NCBI RefSeq assembly: GCF_036967205.1
Contig: NZ_CP146022.1
Location: 2,170,001-2,234,000, forward strand
Source of the DNA: Streptomyces sp. Q6
GTDB taxonomy: Bacteria; Actinomycetota; Actinomycetes; Streptomycetales; Streptomycetaceae
DNA: 64,000 nucleotides
Direction: 5' to 3'
A program made the translations under genes and the position numbers. Numbering within the stretch: the stretch's first letter is position 1; the number at the start of each line of letters is the position of its first letter. Under the pieces are notes generated by a model. The model did no database searches and was not told the origin of the DNA. It worked only from the letters and a program-made list of their open reading frames with translations. Below, piece by piece: positions 7,818-17,128 of the stretch.

Positions 7818-9725
7818 ATGCCCCCGATCAACCGGCGCCAGTTCGTCGCGGCCGCGGCAGGCGCCGCCGCGGCCGCCGTGGCCGTGAGTCCCGGATCCGC
7901 GTTCGCCGCCCCGTCCGCGGCCGGCGCCGCTCCTGACGCCGATTTCGCCGACGCCGACCGGGGGTTCATCGCCGCGCTCACGCCGGGCGTGGTCAGGAAC
8001 GCCGCCGGGAAGGTCGTGTGGGACAACGACGCGTACGACTTCCTGAAGGGTGACGCGCCCTCGACCGTCGACAAGAGCCTGTGGCGGCAGTCCCAACTCG
8101 TGCGCAAGCAGGGCCTGTACAAGGTCACGGACCGGATCTATCAGGTGCGTGGGCTCGATCTGTCGAACATGACGATCGTCGAGGGTGACACGGGGCTGAT
8201 CGTCATCGATCCGCTGATCTCCGCCGAGACGGCCGCCGCCGCGCTCAAGCTGTACCGCGACCACCGGGACGCCGCCGCCAAGAAGGTCACAGCGCTGATC
8301 TACACGCATCCGCACGTGGATCACTTCGGTGGCGCGTACGGGGTGTTGCCGGACGGGGCGGGGGACGTTCCCGTGATCGCTCCGGAGGGGTTCCTGGGGC
8401 ACGCGGTCTCGGAGAACGTGTATGCCGGTACGGCGATGACGCGGCGTTCGTCGTACATGTACGGGTCGCATCTGCCGAAGTCGGCACGGGGTCAGGTGGG
8501 GTGCGGTCTGGGGCAGACGGTGTCGCTGGGGACGGTCGGGCTGATCGCGCCGACCCGGAGTGTCTCGCAGACCGGTCAGGTGGAGACGGTCGACGGGGTG
8601 CGGATCGAGTTCCAGATGACGCCGGGGACGGAGGCGCCTGCGGAGATGAACTTCGTGTTCCCGGAGCTGCGTGCGGTGTGCATGGCGGAGAACGCGACGC
8701 ACACGATGCACAACATCATCACGTTGCGAGGTGCCCAGGTGCGGGACGCCCGCGAGTGGGCGCACTATCTGAATGAGTCCATCGATCTGTTCGGGGGTCG
8801 CGTGGACGTGGCGTTCGCTTCGCATCACTGGCCGACGTGGGGTGCGCAGGAGATCACGGAACTGCTCGCGCAGCAGCGGGACTTGTATGCGTACATGCAT
8901 GACCAGACGCTGCGGATGATCAATCTGGGGATGACGGGGCGGGAGATCGCGGAGGAGATCACGCTTCCGCCGGGTCTGCAGGGGTGGGCGAACCGTGGGT
9001 ACTACGGGTCGCTGAGTCACAACGTGAAGGGCATCTACCAGCGGTACATGGGCTGGTTCGACGCGAATCCGGCTCATCTCTGGGAGCACACGCCGGTGGA
9101 GGAGGCGAAGCGGTATGTGAAGGCGATGGGTGGGCGGTCGGCGACGGTCGCCAAGGCCAAGGGGTTCGTGCGGGACGGGGATCTGCGGTTCGCGGCGACG
9201 TTGCTGAATCATGTGGTGTTCGCCGATCCGGACCATCGGGCCGCGAAGGCTGAACTGGCCCGCTTATATACGACGTTGGGGTACGCCTCGGAGAACGCGG
9301 TGTGGCGGAACTTCTATCTGACCGGGGCCCAGGAGCTGACGGACGGGGTGCGGGCGGGTGCGTCGACGACGGTCAGCGCGACGATGATGATGGCGCTGAG
9401 CGTGGACCAGCTCATCGATTCCGTGGCGATCCGGATCAATGGTCCGAAGGCCTGGGATCTGGGGATGACCATGGACTGGAGTTTCCCGGCGCTGGGCACG
9501 GTGTACCACTTGACCCTGCGCAACGGCGTGTTGACGTACAGGAGCGATGCGAAGGCCGATGGCGGGGCCGGGGTGACGCTCACGATGACGAAGCCGCAGT
9601 TGCTCGCCCTGCTGGGCGGGAAGGGGCTGGGTGACATCAAGGTGTCGGGTGATGTGTCGCTGTTGCAGAAGTTGCTCGCGGTGGTCGACAAGCCGGATCC
9701 GAATTTCGCGATCGTGACGCCGTAG
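7818..9725 (+). CDS. Exported alkyl sulfatase of the SdsA/BDS1 type (metallo-beta-lactamase fold)
   Basis: Predicted to hydrolyse alkyl sulfate esters such as dodecyl sulfate to the alcohol and sulfate outside the cytoplasm. The 635-residue product begins with a Tat-type signal (NRRQFV, then an Ala-rich core, cleavage near residue 31). The zinc-binding motif THPHVDHFGG is at residues 163-172, and the family segment MAENATHTMHN follows in the middle. The C-terminal 130 residues resemble the SCP2-like lipid-binding domain usual in this family. Length fits the family (about 650). It is monocistronic, with a hairpin after the stop. Base composition in the middle of the gene is G-rich like its neighbours. 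Substrate chain length is not predictable. Confidence 0.88.
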   Translation: MPPINRRQFVAAAAGAAAAAVAVSPGSAFAAPSAAGAAPDADFADADRGFIAALTPGVVRNAAGKVVWDNDAYDFLKGDAPSTVDKSLWRQSQLVRKQGLYKVTDRIYQVRGLDLSNMTIVEGDTGLIVIDPLISAETAAAALKLYRDHRDAAAKKVTALIYTHPHVDHFGGAYGVLPDGAGDVPVIAPEGFLGHAVSENVYAGTAMTRRSSYMYGSHLPKSARGQVGCGLGQTVSLGTVGLIAPTRSVSQTGQVETVDGVRIEFQMTPGTEAPAEMNFVFPELRAVCMAENATHTMHNIITLRGAQVRDAREWAHYLNESIDLFGGRVDVAFASHHWPTWGAQEITELLAQQRDLYAYMHDQTLRMINLGMTGREIAEEITLPPGLQGWANRGYYGSLSHNVKGIYQRYMGWFDANPAHLWEHTPVEEAKRYVKAMGGRSATVAKAKGFVRDGDLRFAATLLNHVVFADPDHRAAKAELARLYTTLGYASENAVWRNFYLTGAQELTDGVRAGASTTVSATMMMALSVDQLIDSVAIRINGPKAWDLGMTMDWSFPALGTVYHLTLRNGVLTYRSDAKADGGAGVTLTMTKPQLLALLGGKGLGDIKVSGDVSLLQKLLAVVDKPDPNFAIVTP

Positions 9726-9739
9726 CCGGACAGCCCAGT

Positions 9740-9787
9740 ACGCGGCGGGGGCCGCGCCCGTGACTCCGGGCGCGGCCCCCACCGCGT
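9740..9787. terminator. Two-way hairpin terminator between alkylsulfatase and pyruvate kinase
   Basis: Inner 14-bp perfect stem (9747-9760 with 9767-9780) and loop TGACTC, extended after a single mismatch by six more pairs (9740-9745 with 9782-9787). It lies between two convergent stop codons. Confidence 0.85.
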
Positions 9788-9798
9788 ATCGGGTGCGG

Positions 9799-11235
9799 CT
9801 ACTTCGGGCTGTCGTCCTCGCCGATGTGGTGGACGCGGACGAGGTTGGTGGAGCCGGCGACGCCGGGCGGGGAGCCCGCGGTGATGACGACGATGTCGCC
9901 CTTCTTGCAGCGGCCGATCTTGAGGAGCTGCTCGTCGACCTGGGCGACCATGGCGTCGGTGGAGTCGACGTGGGGGCCGAGGAAGGTCTCCACGCCCCAG
10001 GTGAGGTTGAGCTGGGAGCGGGTGGCCTGGACGGGGGTGAAGGCGAGGAGCGGGATCGGGGACCGGTAGCGGGAGAGCCGCTTCACGGTGTCGCCGGACT
10101 GGGTGAACGCCACGAGGAACTTCGCGCCCAGGAAGTCGCCCATTTCGGCGGCGGCGCGGGCGACGGCGCCGCCTTGGGTGCGGGGCTTGTTGCGTTCGGT
10201 GAGCGGGGGCAGGCCCTTGGCGAGGATGTCTTCTTCCGCCGCTTCGACGATGCGGCCCATGGTCTTGACGGTCTCGATGGGGTATTTGCCGACGCTGGTT
10301 TCGCCGGAGAGCATGACGGCGTCGGTGCCGTCGATGACCGCGTTGGCCACGTCGCTCGCTTCCGCCCTGGTGGGTCGGGAGTTGTCGATCATCGAGTCGA
10401 GCATTTGTGTGGCGACGATGACCGGTTTCGCATTGCGCTTGGCGAGTTTGATGGCGCGCTTTTGAACGATCGGGACTTGTTCGAGAGGCATTTCGACGCC
10501 GAGGTCACCGCGGGCGACCATGATGCCGTCGAATGCGGCGACGATGTCCTCGATGTTGTCGACGGCCTGGGGCTTTTCGACCTTGGCGATGACGGGGAGG
10601 TGGCGGCCTTCTTCGTTCATGATGCGGTGGACGTCTTCGATGTCGCGGCCGCTGCGGACGAAGGAGAGGGCGATGACGTCGGCGCCGATGCGCAGGGCCC
10701 AGCGGAGGTCGGCCTGGTCCTTCTCGCTGAGGGCGGGGACGGAGACGGCGACGCCGGGGAGGTTGAGGCCCTTGTGGTCGGAGACCATGCCGCCCTCGAT
10801 GACCTGGGTGCGGACGCGGGGTCCGTCGACTCCGGTGACTTCGAGGCTGACTTTGCCGTCGTCGACGAGGATGCGCTCGCCCGGGGTGACGTCGGCGGCG
10901 AGGCCGTCGTAGGTGGTGCCGCAGCGCTGGCGGTCGCCCTGGATGCCGTCTTCGACGGTGATGGTGAACTCGTCGCCGCGTTCGAGGAGTACGGGGCCTT
11001 CGCTGAAGCGGCCGAGGCGGATCTTCGGGCCTTGAAGGTCGGCGAGGATGCCGACGCTGCGGCCGGTCTCGTCGGAGGCCTTTCGCACGCGCTGGTAGCG
11101 CTCCTCGTGTTCGGCGTAGGTGCCGTGGCTGAGGTTGAAGCGGGCGATGTCCATTCCGGCTTCTACGAGGGCCTTGATCTGCTCGTACGAGTCGGTGGCG
11201 GGGCCCAAAGTACAGACGATCTTTGCTCGGCGCAT
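9799..11235 (-). CDS. pyk: Pyruvate kinase
   Basis: Glycolytic enzyme converting phosphoenolpyruvate and ADP to pyruvate and ATP, 478 residues, standard length for the bacterial enzyme. It shows the N-terminal KIVCTLGPAT, the substrate-binding ARFNLSHG, the B-domain (about residues 70-165), the active-site region around Lys in IAKVEKPQAV, the magnesium/PEP motif MVARGDLGVE, and the C-terminal allosteric domain. ATG 11235 gives the conserved start MRRAKIV; the ribosome binding site is weak. It is transcribed alone, convergent with the sulfatase gene. Confidence 0.95.
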   Translation of the reverse strand: MRRAKIVCTLGPATDSYEQIKALVEAGMDIARFNLSHGTYAEHEERYQRVRKASDETGRSVGILADLQGPKIRLGRFSEGPVLLERGDEFTITVEDGIQGDRQRCGTTYDGLAADVTPGERILVDDGKVSLEVTGVDGPRVRTQVIEGGMVSDHKGLNLPGVAVSVPALSEKDQADLRWALRIGADVIALSFVRSGRDIEDVHRIMNEEGRHLPVIAKVEKPQAVDNIEDIVAAFDGIMVARGDLGVEMPLEQVPIVQKRAIKLAKRNAKPVIVATQMLDSMIDNSRPTRAEASDVANAVIDGTDAVMLSGETSVGKYPIETVKTMGRIVEAAEEDILAKGLPPLTERNKPRTQGGAVARAAAEMGDFLGAKFLVAFTQSGDTVKRLSRYRSPIPLLAFTPVQATRSQLNLTWGVETFLGPHVDSTDAMVAQVDEQLLKIGRCKKGDIVVITAGSPPGVAGSTNLVRVHHIGEDDSPK

Positions 11236-11378
11236 GGTTCGAGCCTAGGCCCTACCGGCGGGTAGAGAATTGGATGGGTATGACTACTCAACAACCTTTG
11301 CATGAAGGGTTATTGACAAGCGGCGGAGAGTAGTCGCCAAGTTTTGAATGTGCGCGGGGTGGTGCTCTGATGAGCAAT

Positions 11379-12083
11379 TCAGAGGGTGGGTGGGTGAAGG
11401 GTGAAGTGGGCGTTGACGGTGGCGTGGATGTGCTGGCGTTCGGGTTCGAGGTCGAGGACCGGTGGCGGGTCGTCCGGGCCCGTGGTGTCGATGCCCGCCA
11501 GGCCGGCCCTGCGGCTGTGTGCGAAGAGCGCGGGGCCTTCGGTGCCGGTGTCGGCGAGTTCGACGAGGGCGGCGAGGGTGGTGCCGAGCGCGTCGGCGTA
11601 TTCACGGGCGCGCTGGACGGCTTCGCGGACGGCCTGTTGACGGGCCTGGGCGTGGACGGGTGAGGTGCGGCGCAGGGACCAGGTGGGACCGTCGACGCGG
11701 GTGAGTTCGAGGTCGGCGAGGCGGGTGGTGAGTTCACCCAGAGCGGTGAAGTCGGTGAGTTCGGCGGTGATGTGGACGCGTCCGTGATAAGTGCGGACGC
11801 GTTCGCCGCGGCCGTGCCGGGTGAGTTCGGGGGTGAGGGAGAAGGCGCCGGTCTGCAGTCTCTCGACGCAGTCGCCGTAGGACCTGATGAGGTCGAGGGT
11901 GGTGGTGTTGCGGCGGGTGAGGTCGTCGAGCGCGGCGCGGCGGTCGGTGCCGCGGGCCGTGACCGTGACGGTGATCCGGGCGAGTTCGGGGTCTGCTTCG
12001 AGGTGCGCTTCGCCGCGGACGGCCAGGCGGGGGGCCTCAGGGGTTCCACAGGGGCCGCTCAGGCTGGGGGCGTCATGGGTCAT
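11379..12083 (-). CDS. SIMPL (DUF541) domain protein
   Basis: A 234-residue protein dominated by a SIMPL domain: the opening EAPRLAVRGEAHLEADPEL and the regular alternation of beta-strands with AREYADAL-type helices are typical. No signal peptide is visible with the chosen ATG at 12083, so it is probably cytoplasmic, unlike many SIMPL proteins. An open frame runs further upstream, but it crosses the presumed promoter region of the divergent nucleotidase gene and loses codon bias, so I use 12083. Family function is poorly defined (stress or signalling-linked in other organisms); no role can be assigned here. Confidence 0.75.
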   Translation of the reverse strand: MTHDAPSLSGPCGTPEAPRLAVRGEAHLEADPELARITVTVTARGTDRRAALDDLTRRNTTTLDLIRSYGDCVERLQTGAFSLTPELTRHGRGERVRTYHGRVHITAELTDFTALGELTTRLADLELTRVDGPTWSLRRTSPVHAQARQQAVREAVQRAREYADALGTTLAALVELADTGTEGPALFAHSRRAGLAGIDTTGPDDPPPVLDLEPERQHIHATVNAHFTLHPPTL

Positions 12084-12234
12084 GGGTCCCACTTTGACAC
12101 TGTTCGGGTTCGGGTTCAGGTCATCAGATCGAAACCTGTAAGGGGTGTTGCGGGGTGGGTCGACTGGGCCAGAATCTACGCGCGTTGCAGTGTGTGAGCC
12201 TCGTACGTACGTCACGAAGGTCAGGAGCCTTTCC

Positions 12235-14040
12235 ATGCCGTTGAACCGCAGATCCTTCCTGGGCAAGTCCGCCGCGACCGGTGCCGGTGTCGCGCTCACG
12301 GGTGCCGTGGTGGCACCGTCGGCCGAGGCCGCGCAGGAGAGCCGGGCCCGGAAGAAGAAGCGGTACTCCTTCACCGTGATGGGGACGACGGACCTGCACG
12401 GTCACGTCTTCAACTGGGACTACTACAAGGACGCCGACTACAAGGACGCGGCGGGCAACGCTCAGGGTCTGTCGCGGATCTCGACCCTGGTGCAGCAGGT
12501 GCGTGCGGAGAAGGGCCGTCAGAACACGCTGCTGATCGACGCGGGTGACACGATCCAGGGGACGCCGCTGACGTACTACTTCGCGCGGGTGGACCCGATC
12601 ACCGCGGAGAACGGCCCGGTGCACCCGATGGCGCAGGCGATGAACGCGATCGGGTACGACGCGGCCGCGCTCGGCAATCACGAGTTCAACTACGGCATCG
12701 ACACGCTGCGGAAGTTCGAGTCGCAGTTGAAGTTCCCGCTACTCGGTGCGAACGCGGTGGACGCGAAGACCGAGAAGCCGGCGTTCCGGCCGTACGTCAT
12801 CAAGACGCTGCGGACGCCGCACGGCAAGGACGTGAAGGTGGCGGTCCTGGGGCTGACGAACCCGGGTATCGCGATCTGGGACAAGGCGTATGTGCAGGGC
12901 GTGTTGAAGTTCCCCGGGCTTGAGGAGCAGGCCGCGCTGTGGGTGCCGAAGCTGCGGTCGATGGGCGCGGACGTCGTGATCATCTCGGCGCACTCGGGGG
13001 CGTCGGGGACGTCGTCGTGGGGTGACCAGCTGCCGTACGTGGAGAACGCGGCGGCGAACGTGGCGAAGAAGGTGCCGGGGATCGACGCGATCCTGGTCGG
13101 GCACGCGCACGTGGAGATCCCGCAGCAGCTGGTGACGAACGACGAGACGGGCAGGTCGGTCGTACTGGCGGAGCCGCTGTGCTACGCGGAGCGTCTCGCG
13201 CTGTTCGACTTCGATCTGGAGTGGGACAAGGGCCGCTGGACGGTGGTCTCGGCGTCGTCGAAGCTGCTGAACTCGGCGTCGGTGGCCGACGATCCGAAGA
13301 TCACGAAGCTGCTGGCGGACGAGCACGCGCTGGTCGTGAAGTACGTGAACCAGGTCGTGGGCCGGGCGACGACGACGCTGACGACCGTGGACGCCCGCTA
13401 CAAGGACGCGCCGATCATCGACCTGATCAACAAGGTGCAGGCCGATGTGGTGACGGAGGCGCTGAAGTCGACGCAGTACGCGTCGCTGCCGGTGCTGTCG
13501 CAGGCGTCGCCGTTCTCGCGTACCTCGGAGATTCCGGCCGGTGACGTGACGATCCGGGATCTGTCGAGCCTGTACGTGTACGACAACACGCTGGTCGCGA
13601 AGTTGATGACGGGTGCGCAGGTGCGGGCGTACCTGGAGTACTCGGCGGAGTACTTCGTGCAGACGGCGGCGGGTGCGGTCGTCGACGTGGAGAAGCTGAC
13701 GAACGCGGGGAACCGGCCGGACTACAACTACGACTACGTGTCGGGGGTGTCGTACGACATCGACATCGCGCAGCCGGCGGGTTCGCGGATCAAGAACCTG
13801 ACGTTCGGGGGTGCGGCGCTGGACGACGCGGCGCGGTTCGTGTTCGCGGTGAACAACTACCGGGCGAACGGTGGCGGCGCGTTCCCGGGGGTGGCGACGG
13901 CGCAGGAGCTGTGGGCGGAGTCGACGGAGATCCGGACGCGGATCGCGGAGTGGGTGACGGCGAAGGGCGTCCTCGACCCGGCCGATTTCGCTTCGGTGGA
14001 CTGGAAGCTGACGCGGGACGGGACGCCGGTGTTCTCGTGA
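12235..14040 (+). CDS. Tat-exported bifunctional metallophosphatase / 5'-nucleotidase (CpdB/UshA family)
   Basis: Extracellular enzyme of 601 residues that dephosphorylates nucleotides or 2',3'-cyclic nucleotides to scavenge phosphate and nucleosides. ATG 12235 follows AGGAG and opens with the Tat motif NRRSFLGKS. The metallophosphatase domain contains TTDLHGH (51-57), LLIDAGDTIQG, AALGNHEFNYG and GHAHVEIP, all di-metal ligand motifs. The C-terminal 5'-nucleotidase domain has YVYDNTLVAKLMTGAQ and NNYRANGGGAFPG, the substrate-base pocket. The close fit of the middle section to 2',3'-cyclic phosphodiesterases leaves CpdB-type activity as likely as UshA-type. It is convergent with the N-monooxygenase gene, eight bases apart. 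Confidence 0.9.
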   Translation: MPLNRRSFLGKSAATGAGVALTGAVVAPSAEAAQESRARKKKRYSFTVMGTTDLHGHVFNWDYYKDADYKDAAGNAQGLSRISTLVQQVRAEKGRQNTLLIDAGDTIQGTPLTYYFARVDPITAENGPVHPMAQAMNAIGYDAAALGNHEFNYGIDTLRKFESQLKFPLLGANAVDAKTEKPAFRPYVIKTLRTPHGKDVKVAVLGLTNPGIAIWDKAYVQGVLKFPGLEEQAALWVPKLRSMGADVVIISAHSGASGTSSWGDQLPYVENAAANVAKKVPGIDAILVGHAHVEIPQQLVTNDETGRSVVLAEPLCYAERLALFDFDLEWDKGRWTVVSASSKLLNSASVADDPKITKLLADEHALVVKYVNQVVGRATTTLTTVDARYKDAPIIDLINKVQADVVTEALKSTQYASLPVLSQASPFSRTSEIPAGDVTIRDLSSLYVYDNTLVAKLMTGAQVRAYLEYSAEYFVQTAAGAVVDVEKLTNAGNRPDYNYDYVSGVSYDIDIAQPAGSRIKNLTFGGAALDDAARFVFAVNNYRANGGGAFPGVATAQELWAESTEIRTRIAEWVTAKGVLDPADFASVDWKLTRDGTPVFS

Positions 14041-14047
14041 GTCGCCG

Positions 14048-15481
14048 TTAGTCGACGAGTTTGATCAGGTTGCCGCGCTGCCCGGCCCCTTGGGGGTGCT
14101 GGGTGGCGCGGTTCTCGTGTCCGGTGAGGCCGAACGTGGTGAACGCGGTGCGCTGCGGCTGCGGGTAGGGGTCCTTGCCCGTCAGGGAGTTGAGGATGGT
14201 GGCGCTGCGCCAGGCGGCGAGTCCGAGGTCGGGGGCGCCCACGCCGTGGGTGTGGCGTTCGGCGTTCTGGACGTACACCGCTCCGGTGACGGACGGGTCG
14301 AGGACGAGGCGGAACTGGTCGTCGATGCGCGGTCGTTCGGAGCTGTCGCGGCGGAGGTAGGGGTCGAGGCCGGCGAGCAGTTGGCCGAGCGGGCGTTCCT
14401 TGTAGCCGGTGGCGAGGACGACGGCGTCGGTGGTGAGGCGGGAGCGGGTGCCCTGCTGGCGGTGTTCGAGGTGGAGTTCGACCTTGGTGGCGGCGACGCG
14501 GCCGGCGGTGCGGACGCTGACGCCGGGGGTGAGGGTGGCGTCGGGCCAGCCGCCGTGGAGGGAGCGCTGGTAGAGCTCGTCGTGGATGGCGGCGATGGTG
14601 TCGGCGTCGATGCCTTTGTGGAGCTGCCACTGGGCGGGGACGAGGCGGTCGCGTTCGGCTTCGGGGAGTGCGTGGAAGTAGCGGGTGTAGTCGGGGGTGA
14701 AGTGTTCGAGGCCGAGTTTGCTGTACTCCATGGGGGCGAACGCTTCGGTGCGGGCGAGCCAGTAGATCTTCTCGCGGCCTGCGGGGCGGGCTTTGAGGAG
14801 GTCGAGGAAGATCTCGGCGCCGGACTGCCCTGAGCCGATGACGGTGATGTGGTCGGCGGCGAGGAGGCGCTCGCGGTGGGTGAGGTAGTCGGCGGAGTGG
14901 ACGACGGGCACGGTGGGCGCGTCGGCGAGCGGTTTCAGCGGTTCGGGGACGTAGGGCTCGGTGCCGACGCCGAGGGCGATGTTCTTGGTGTAGGTGCGGC
15001 CGAGCGCTTCGGCTTCGCCCTGGTCGTCGAGTTGGGTGAAGTCGACTTCGAAGAGGGCGCGTTCGGGGTTCCAGCGGACGGCGTCGATCTGGTGGCCGAA
15101 GTGGAGTCCGGGCAGGTGCTCGCTGACCCAGCGGCAGTAGGCGTCGTAGTCGGTGCGCTGGATGTGGAAGCGCTCGGCGAAGTAGAAGGGGAAGAGGCGG
15201 TCGCGGGTCTTGAGGTAGTTCAGGAACGTCCAGTTGCTGGTGGGGTCGGCGAGGGTCACCAGGTCGGCGAGGAAGGGGACTTGGAGGGTGGCGCCGTCGA
15301 TGAGGAGTCCGGGGTGCCAGTGGAAGGCGGGGCGCTGGTCGTAGAAGGCGGTGTCGAGTTCGGTGAGGGGGTGGGCGAGGGCGGCGAGGGAGAGGTTGAA
15401 GGGGCCGATGCCGATGCCGACGAGGTCGCGGGGTGCTTCGGTGGTCGTGGGGGTGGAGGTCGGTGCGGGCGCGGCGTTCAT
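14048..15481 (-). CDS. Lysine/ornithine (or diamine) N-monooxygenase, DesB/SidA/IucD family
   Basis: FAD- and NADPH-dependent enzyme that hydroxylates a side-chain or diamine amino group for a hydroxamate siderophore. The 477-residue product has the FAD motif GIGIGPFN (22-29), the family block FHWHPGLLIDGATLQVPFL, the NADPH motif VIGSGQSGAEI, and the C-terminal ATGYKERPLG. ATG 15481 overlaps the stop of the upstream PLP decarboxylase (ATGA), so the two form an operon. In desferrioxamine producers such a pair (DesA, DesB) makes cadaverine and N-hydroxycadaverine; the partner genes desC and desD are not present on either side here. Substrate is therefore inferred from the neighbour. Confidence 0.85.
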   Translation of the reverse strand: MNAAPAPTSTPTTTEAPRDLVGIGIGPFNLSLAALAHPLTELDTAFYDQRPAFHWHPGLLIDGATLQVPFLADLVTLADPTSNWTFLNYLKTRDRLFPFYFAERFHIQRTDYDAYCRWVSEHLPGLHFGHQIDAVRWNPERALFEVDFTQLDDQGEAEALGRTYTKNIALGVGTEPYVPEPLKPLADAPTVPVVHSADYLTHRERLLAADHITVIGSGQSGAEIFLDLLKARPAGREKIYWLARTEAFAPMEYSKLGLEHFTPDYTRYFHALPEAERDRLVPAQWQLHKGIDADTIAAIHDELYQRSLHGGWPDATLTPGVSVRTAGRVAATKVELHLEHRQQGTRSRLTTDAVVLATGYKERPLGQLLAGLDPYLRRDSSERPRIDDQFRLVLDPSVTGAVYVQNAERHTHGVGAPDLGLAAWRSATILNSLTGKDPYPQPQRTAFTTFGLTGHENRATQHPQGAGQRGNLIKLVD

Positions 15482-16862
15482 CGGGCGGTGTGTCCTTCCA
15501 CCAGTTTCAGGAGTGCGGCGAGGTCGCCGGGTTCGGTGTGCGGGTTGAGCAGGGTGGCTTTGAGCCAGAGGCGTCCGTCCATGCGGGCGCGGCCGAGGAC
15601 GGCGCGGCCTTCGGTGAGGAGGTCGCGGCGGACGGCGGCGACGCGGTCGTCGCTCGCGCCGGTGGGCCGGAAGAGGACGGTGGTGAGGGTGGGGGTGTCG
15701 TAGAGCTCGAAGGCGGGGTGTACGTCGACGAGGCGCGCGAGGTGGTGCGCGAGGGCGGCGACCTGGTCGACGAGGGCGCCGATTCCGGTGCGGCCGAGTG
15801 CGGTGAGGGTGACGGCGATCTTGAGGATGTCGGGGCGTCGAGTGGTGCGCAGGGAGCGTCCGAGGAGGTCGGGGAGTCCCGCTTCGGTGTCGTCGTCGGC
15901 GTTGAGGTAGTCGGCGGTGTGGGTGAGGGCGCGGGTGTCGGCCTGGTCGCGGACGGCGAGGAGGCCGGCGGCGACGGGCTGCCAGCCGAGTTTGTGGAGG
16001 TCGAGGGTGACGGTGTGGGCGCGGGTGAGGCCGTGCAGTCGGGCAGCCTGGCGGGCGCTGAAGAGGAGGCCCGCTCCGTAGGCGGCGTCGATGTGCAGGC
16101 GGGCGCCGTGGTGTTCGCAGATGTCGGCGATCTCGGGGAGCGGATCGATGAGGCCCGCGTCGGTGGTGCCGGCGGTGGCGGCGACGAGTTTGGGTCCGGG
16201 GAGGTCGGTGAGGGCTTCGTCGAGGGCGGCGGGGTCGAGGGTGCCGGTGGGGGCGGGCACGGTGAGGGGTTCGGGAAGGCCGAGGAGCCAGGCGGCGCGG
16301 GCGAGGCTGTGGTGGGCGTTGGCGCCGACGAGGAGGCGCAGGGGTTCGGGATGGTGGGTGTGCTCGCGGGCGAGGAGGACGGCGAGTTGGTTGGCTTCGG
16401 TGCCGCCGGTGGTGACGAGGGCGTCGCTGTCGTGGTGGTCGCCGTAGACCTCGTGGGCGAGGGTGCGGGTGACGAGGGCTTCGAGGGCGGAGGCGGCGGG
16501 GGCCTGGTCCCAGGAGTCCATCGAGGGGTTGAGGGCGCCGGCGGCGAGGTCGGCGGCGGTGGCGACGGCGAGCGGGGGACAGTGCAGGTGGGCGGCGCAG
16601 AGGGGTCGGCGGGGTCGGCGGCGCCTTCGGTGAGGGCGGTGACGAGGGTGCGCAGGGCGGTGTCGGCGCCGGTTCCGTGTTCGGGGAGCACGTCGCCGAT
16701 CCGGTCGTGGAGTCGGGCGGTGACGGCGTCGGGGCCGCCGGCGGGGAGCGGGCCGCCGCGGCGGGTGGCGCCGTCGTGGAGTGCGTCGAGGACGGTGTCG
16801 AGCAGCGGCCGCAGGGCGTGGGGTCCTCGGGTGCCTCCGGCGAGGGGCGGCAGCGTACTCAT
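15478..16862 (-). pseudogene. PLP-dependent decarboxylase, DesA-like, interrupted by a single-base frameshift
   Basis: Group II pyridoxal-phosphate decarboxylase (lysine or diaminobutyrate type). ATG 16862 follows GAAGGA. The first 86 or so codons are in one frame and the rest, including the PLP lysine in TLDLHKLGWQP and the active-site TTGGTEANQLAV, are in another. The switch falls at a run of four G on the + strand (16602-16605); adding one base gives a continuous protein of about 461 residues, close to family length. Either the gene is inactivated or the read has a homopolymer error. It is the first gene of an operon with the N-monooxygenase. No iron-box operator is apparent upstream. Confidence 0.8.
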
Positions 16863-17070
16863 GCGTGTCCTTCGGTGCGGTGGCGGTGTCGCGCGTGGGG
16901 GTGGCGCACGCGCGTGCGGGGGTGGCCGTGCGGCCGTGGTGCACCAGCCTGGACGGGCGGGGGGTGGCTTGTGGGGGTTTTGTGGCACGCTCCCCTCGAA
17001 CGGGGGCTGTTCGGCCAGGAATTGAACGTTTTGTGTCGGGTCTGATCATGTGGGTGGTGGGTCGGGAGAA

Positions 17071-17117
17071 CGCGACGGGGCGCTGTCCGCCGGGTCGGCG
17101 GACAGCGCCCCGTCGCG
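17071..17117 (-). terminator. Strong hairpin terminator downstream of pepN
   Basis: Perfect 22-bp inverted repeat (17071-17092 with 17096-17117) separated by GGT. It begins 12 bases beyond the pepN stop in the direction of transcription and separates pepN from the desA-like gene, which therefore needs its own promoter in 16863-17070. Confidence 0.88.
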
Positions 17118-17128
17118 GGGTTCGGCGG

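Noticed and set aside
12145-12234. Upstream extension of the nucleotidase frame to 12145
   Set aside because: It would bury the Tat signal that starts at ATG 12235, which has a proper AGGAG site.
16863-17070. Iron-box (DmdR/IdeR) operator upstream of the desA-like gene
   Set aside because: I searched by eye for a TTAGGTTAGGCTCACCTAA-like palindrome and found nothing close.
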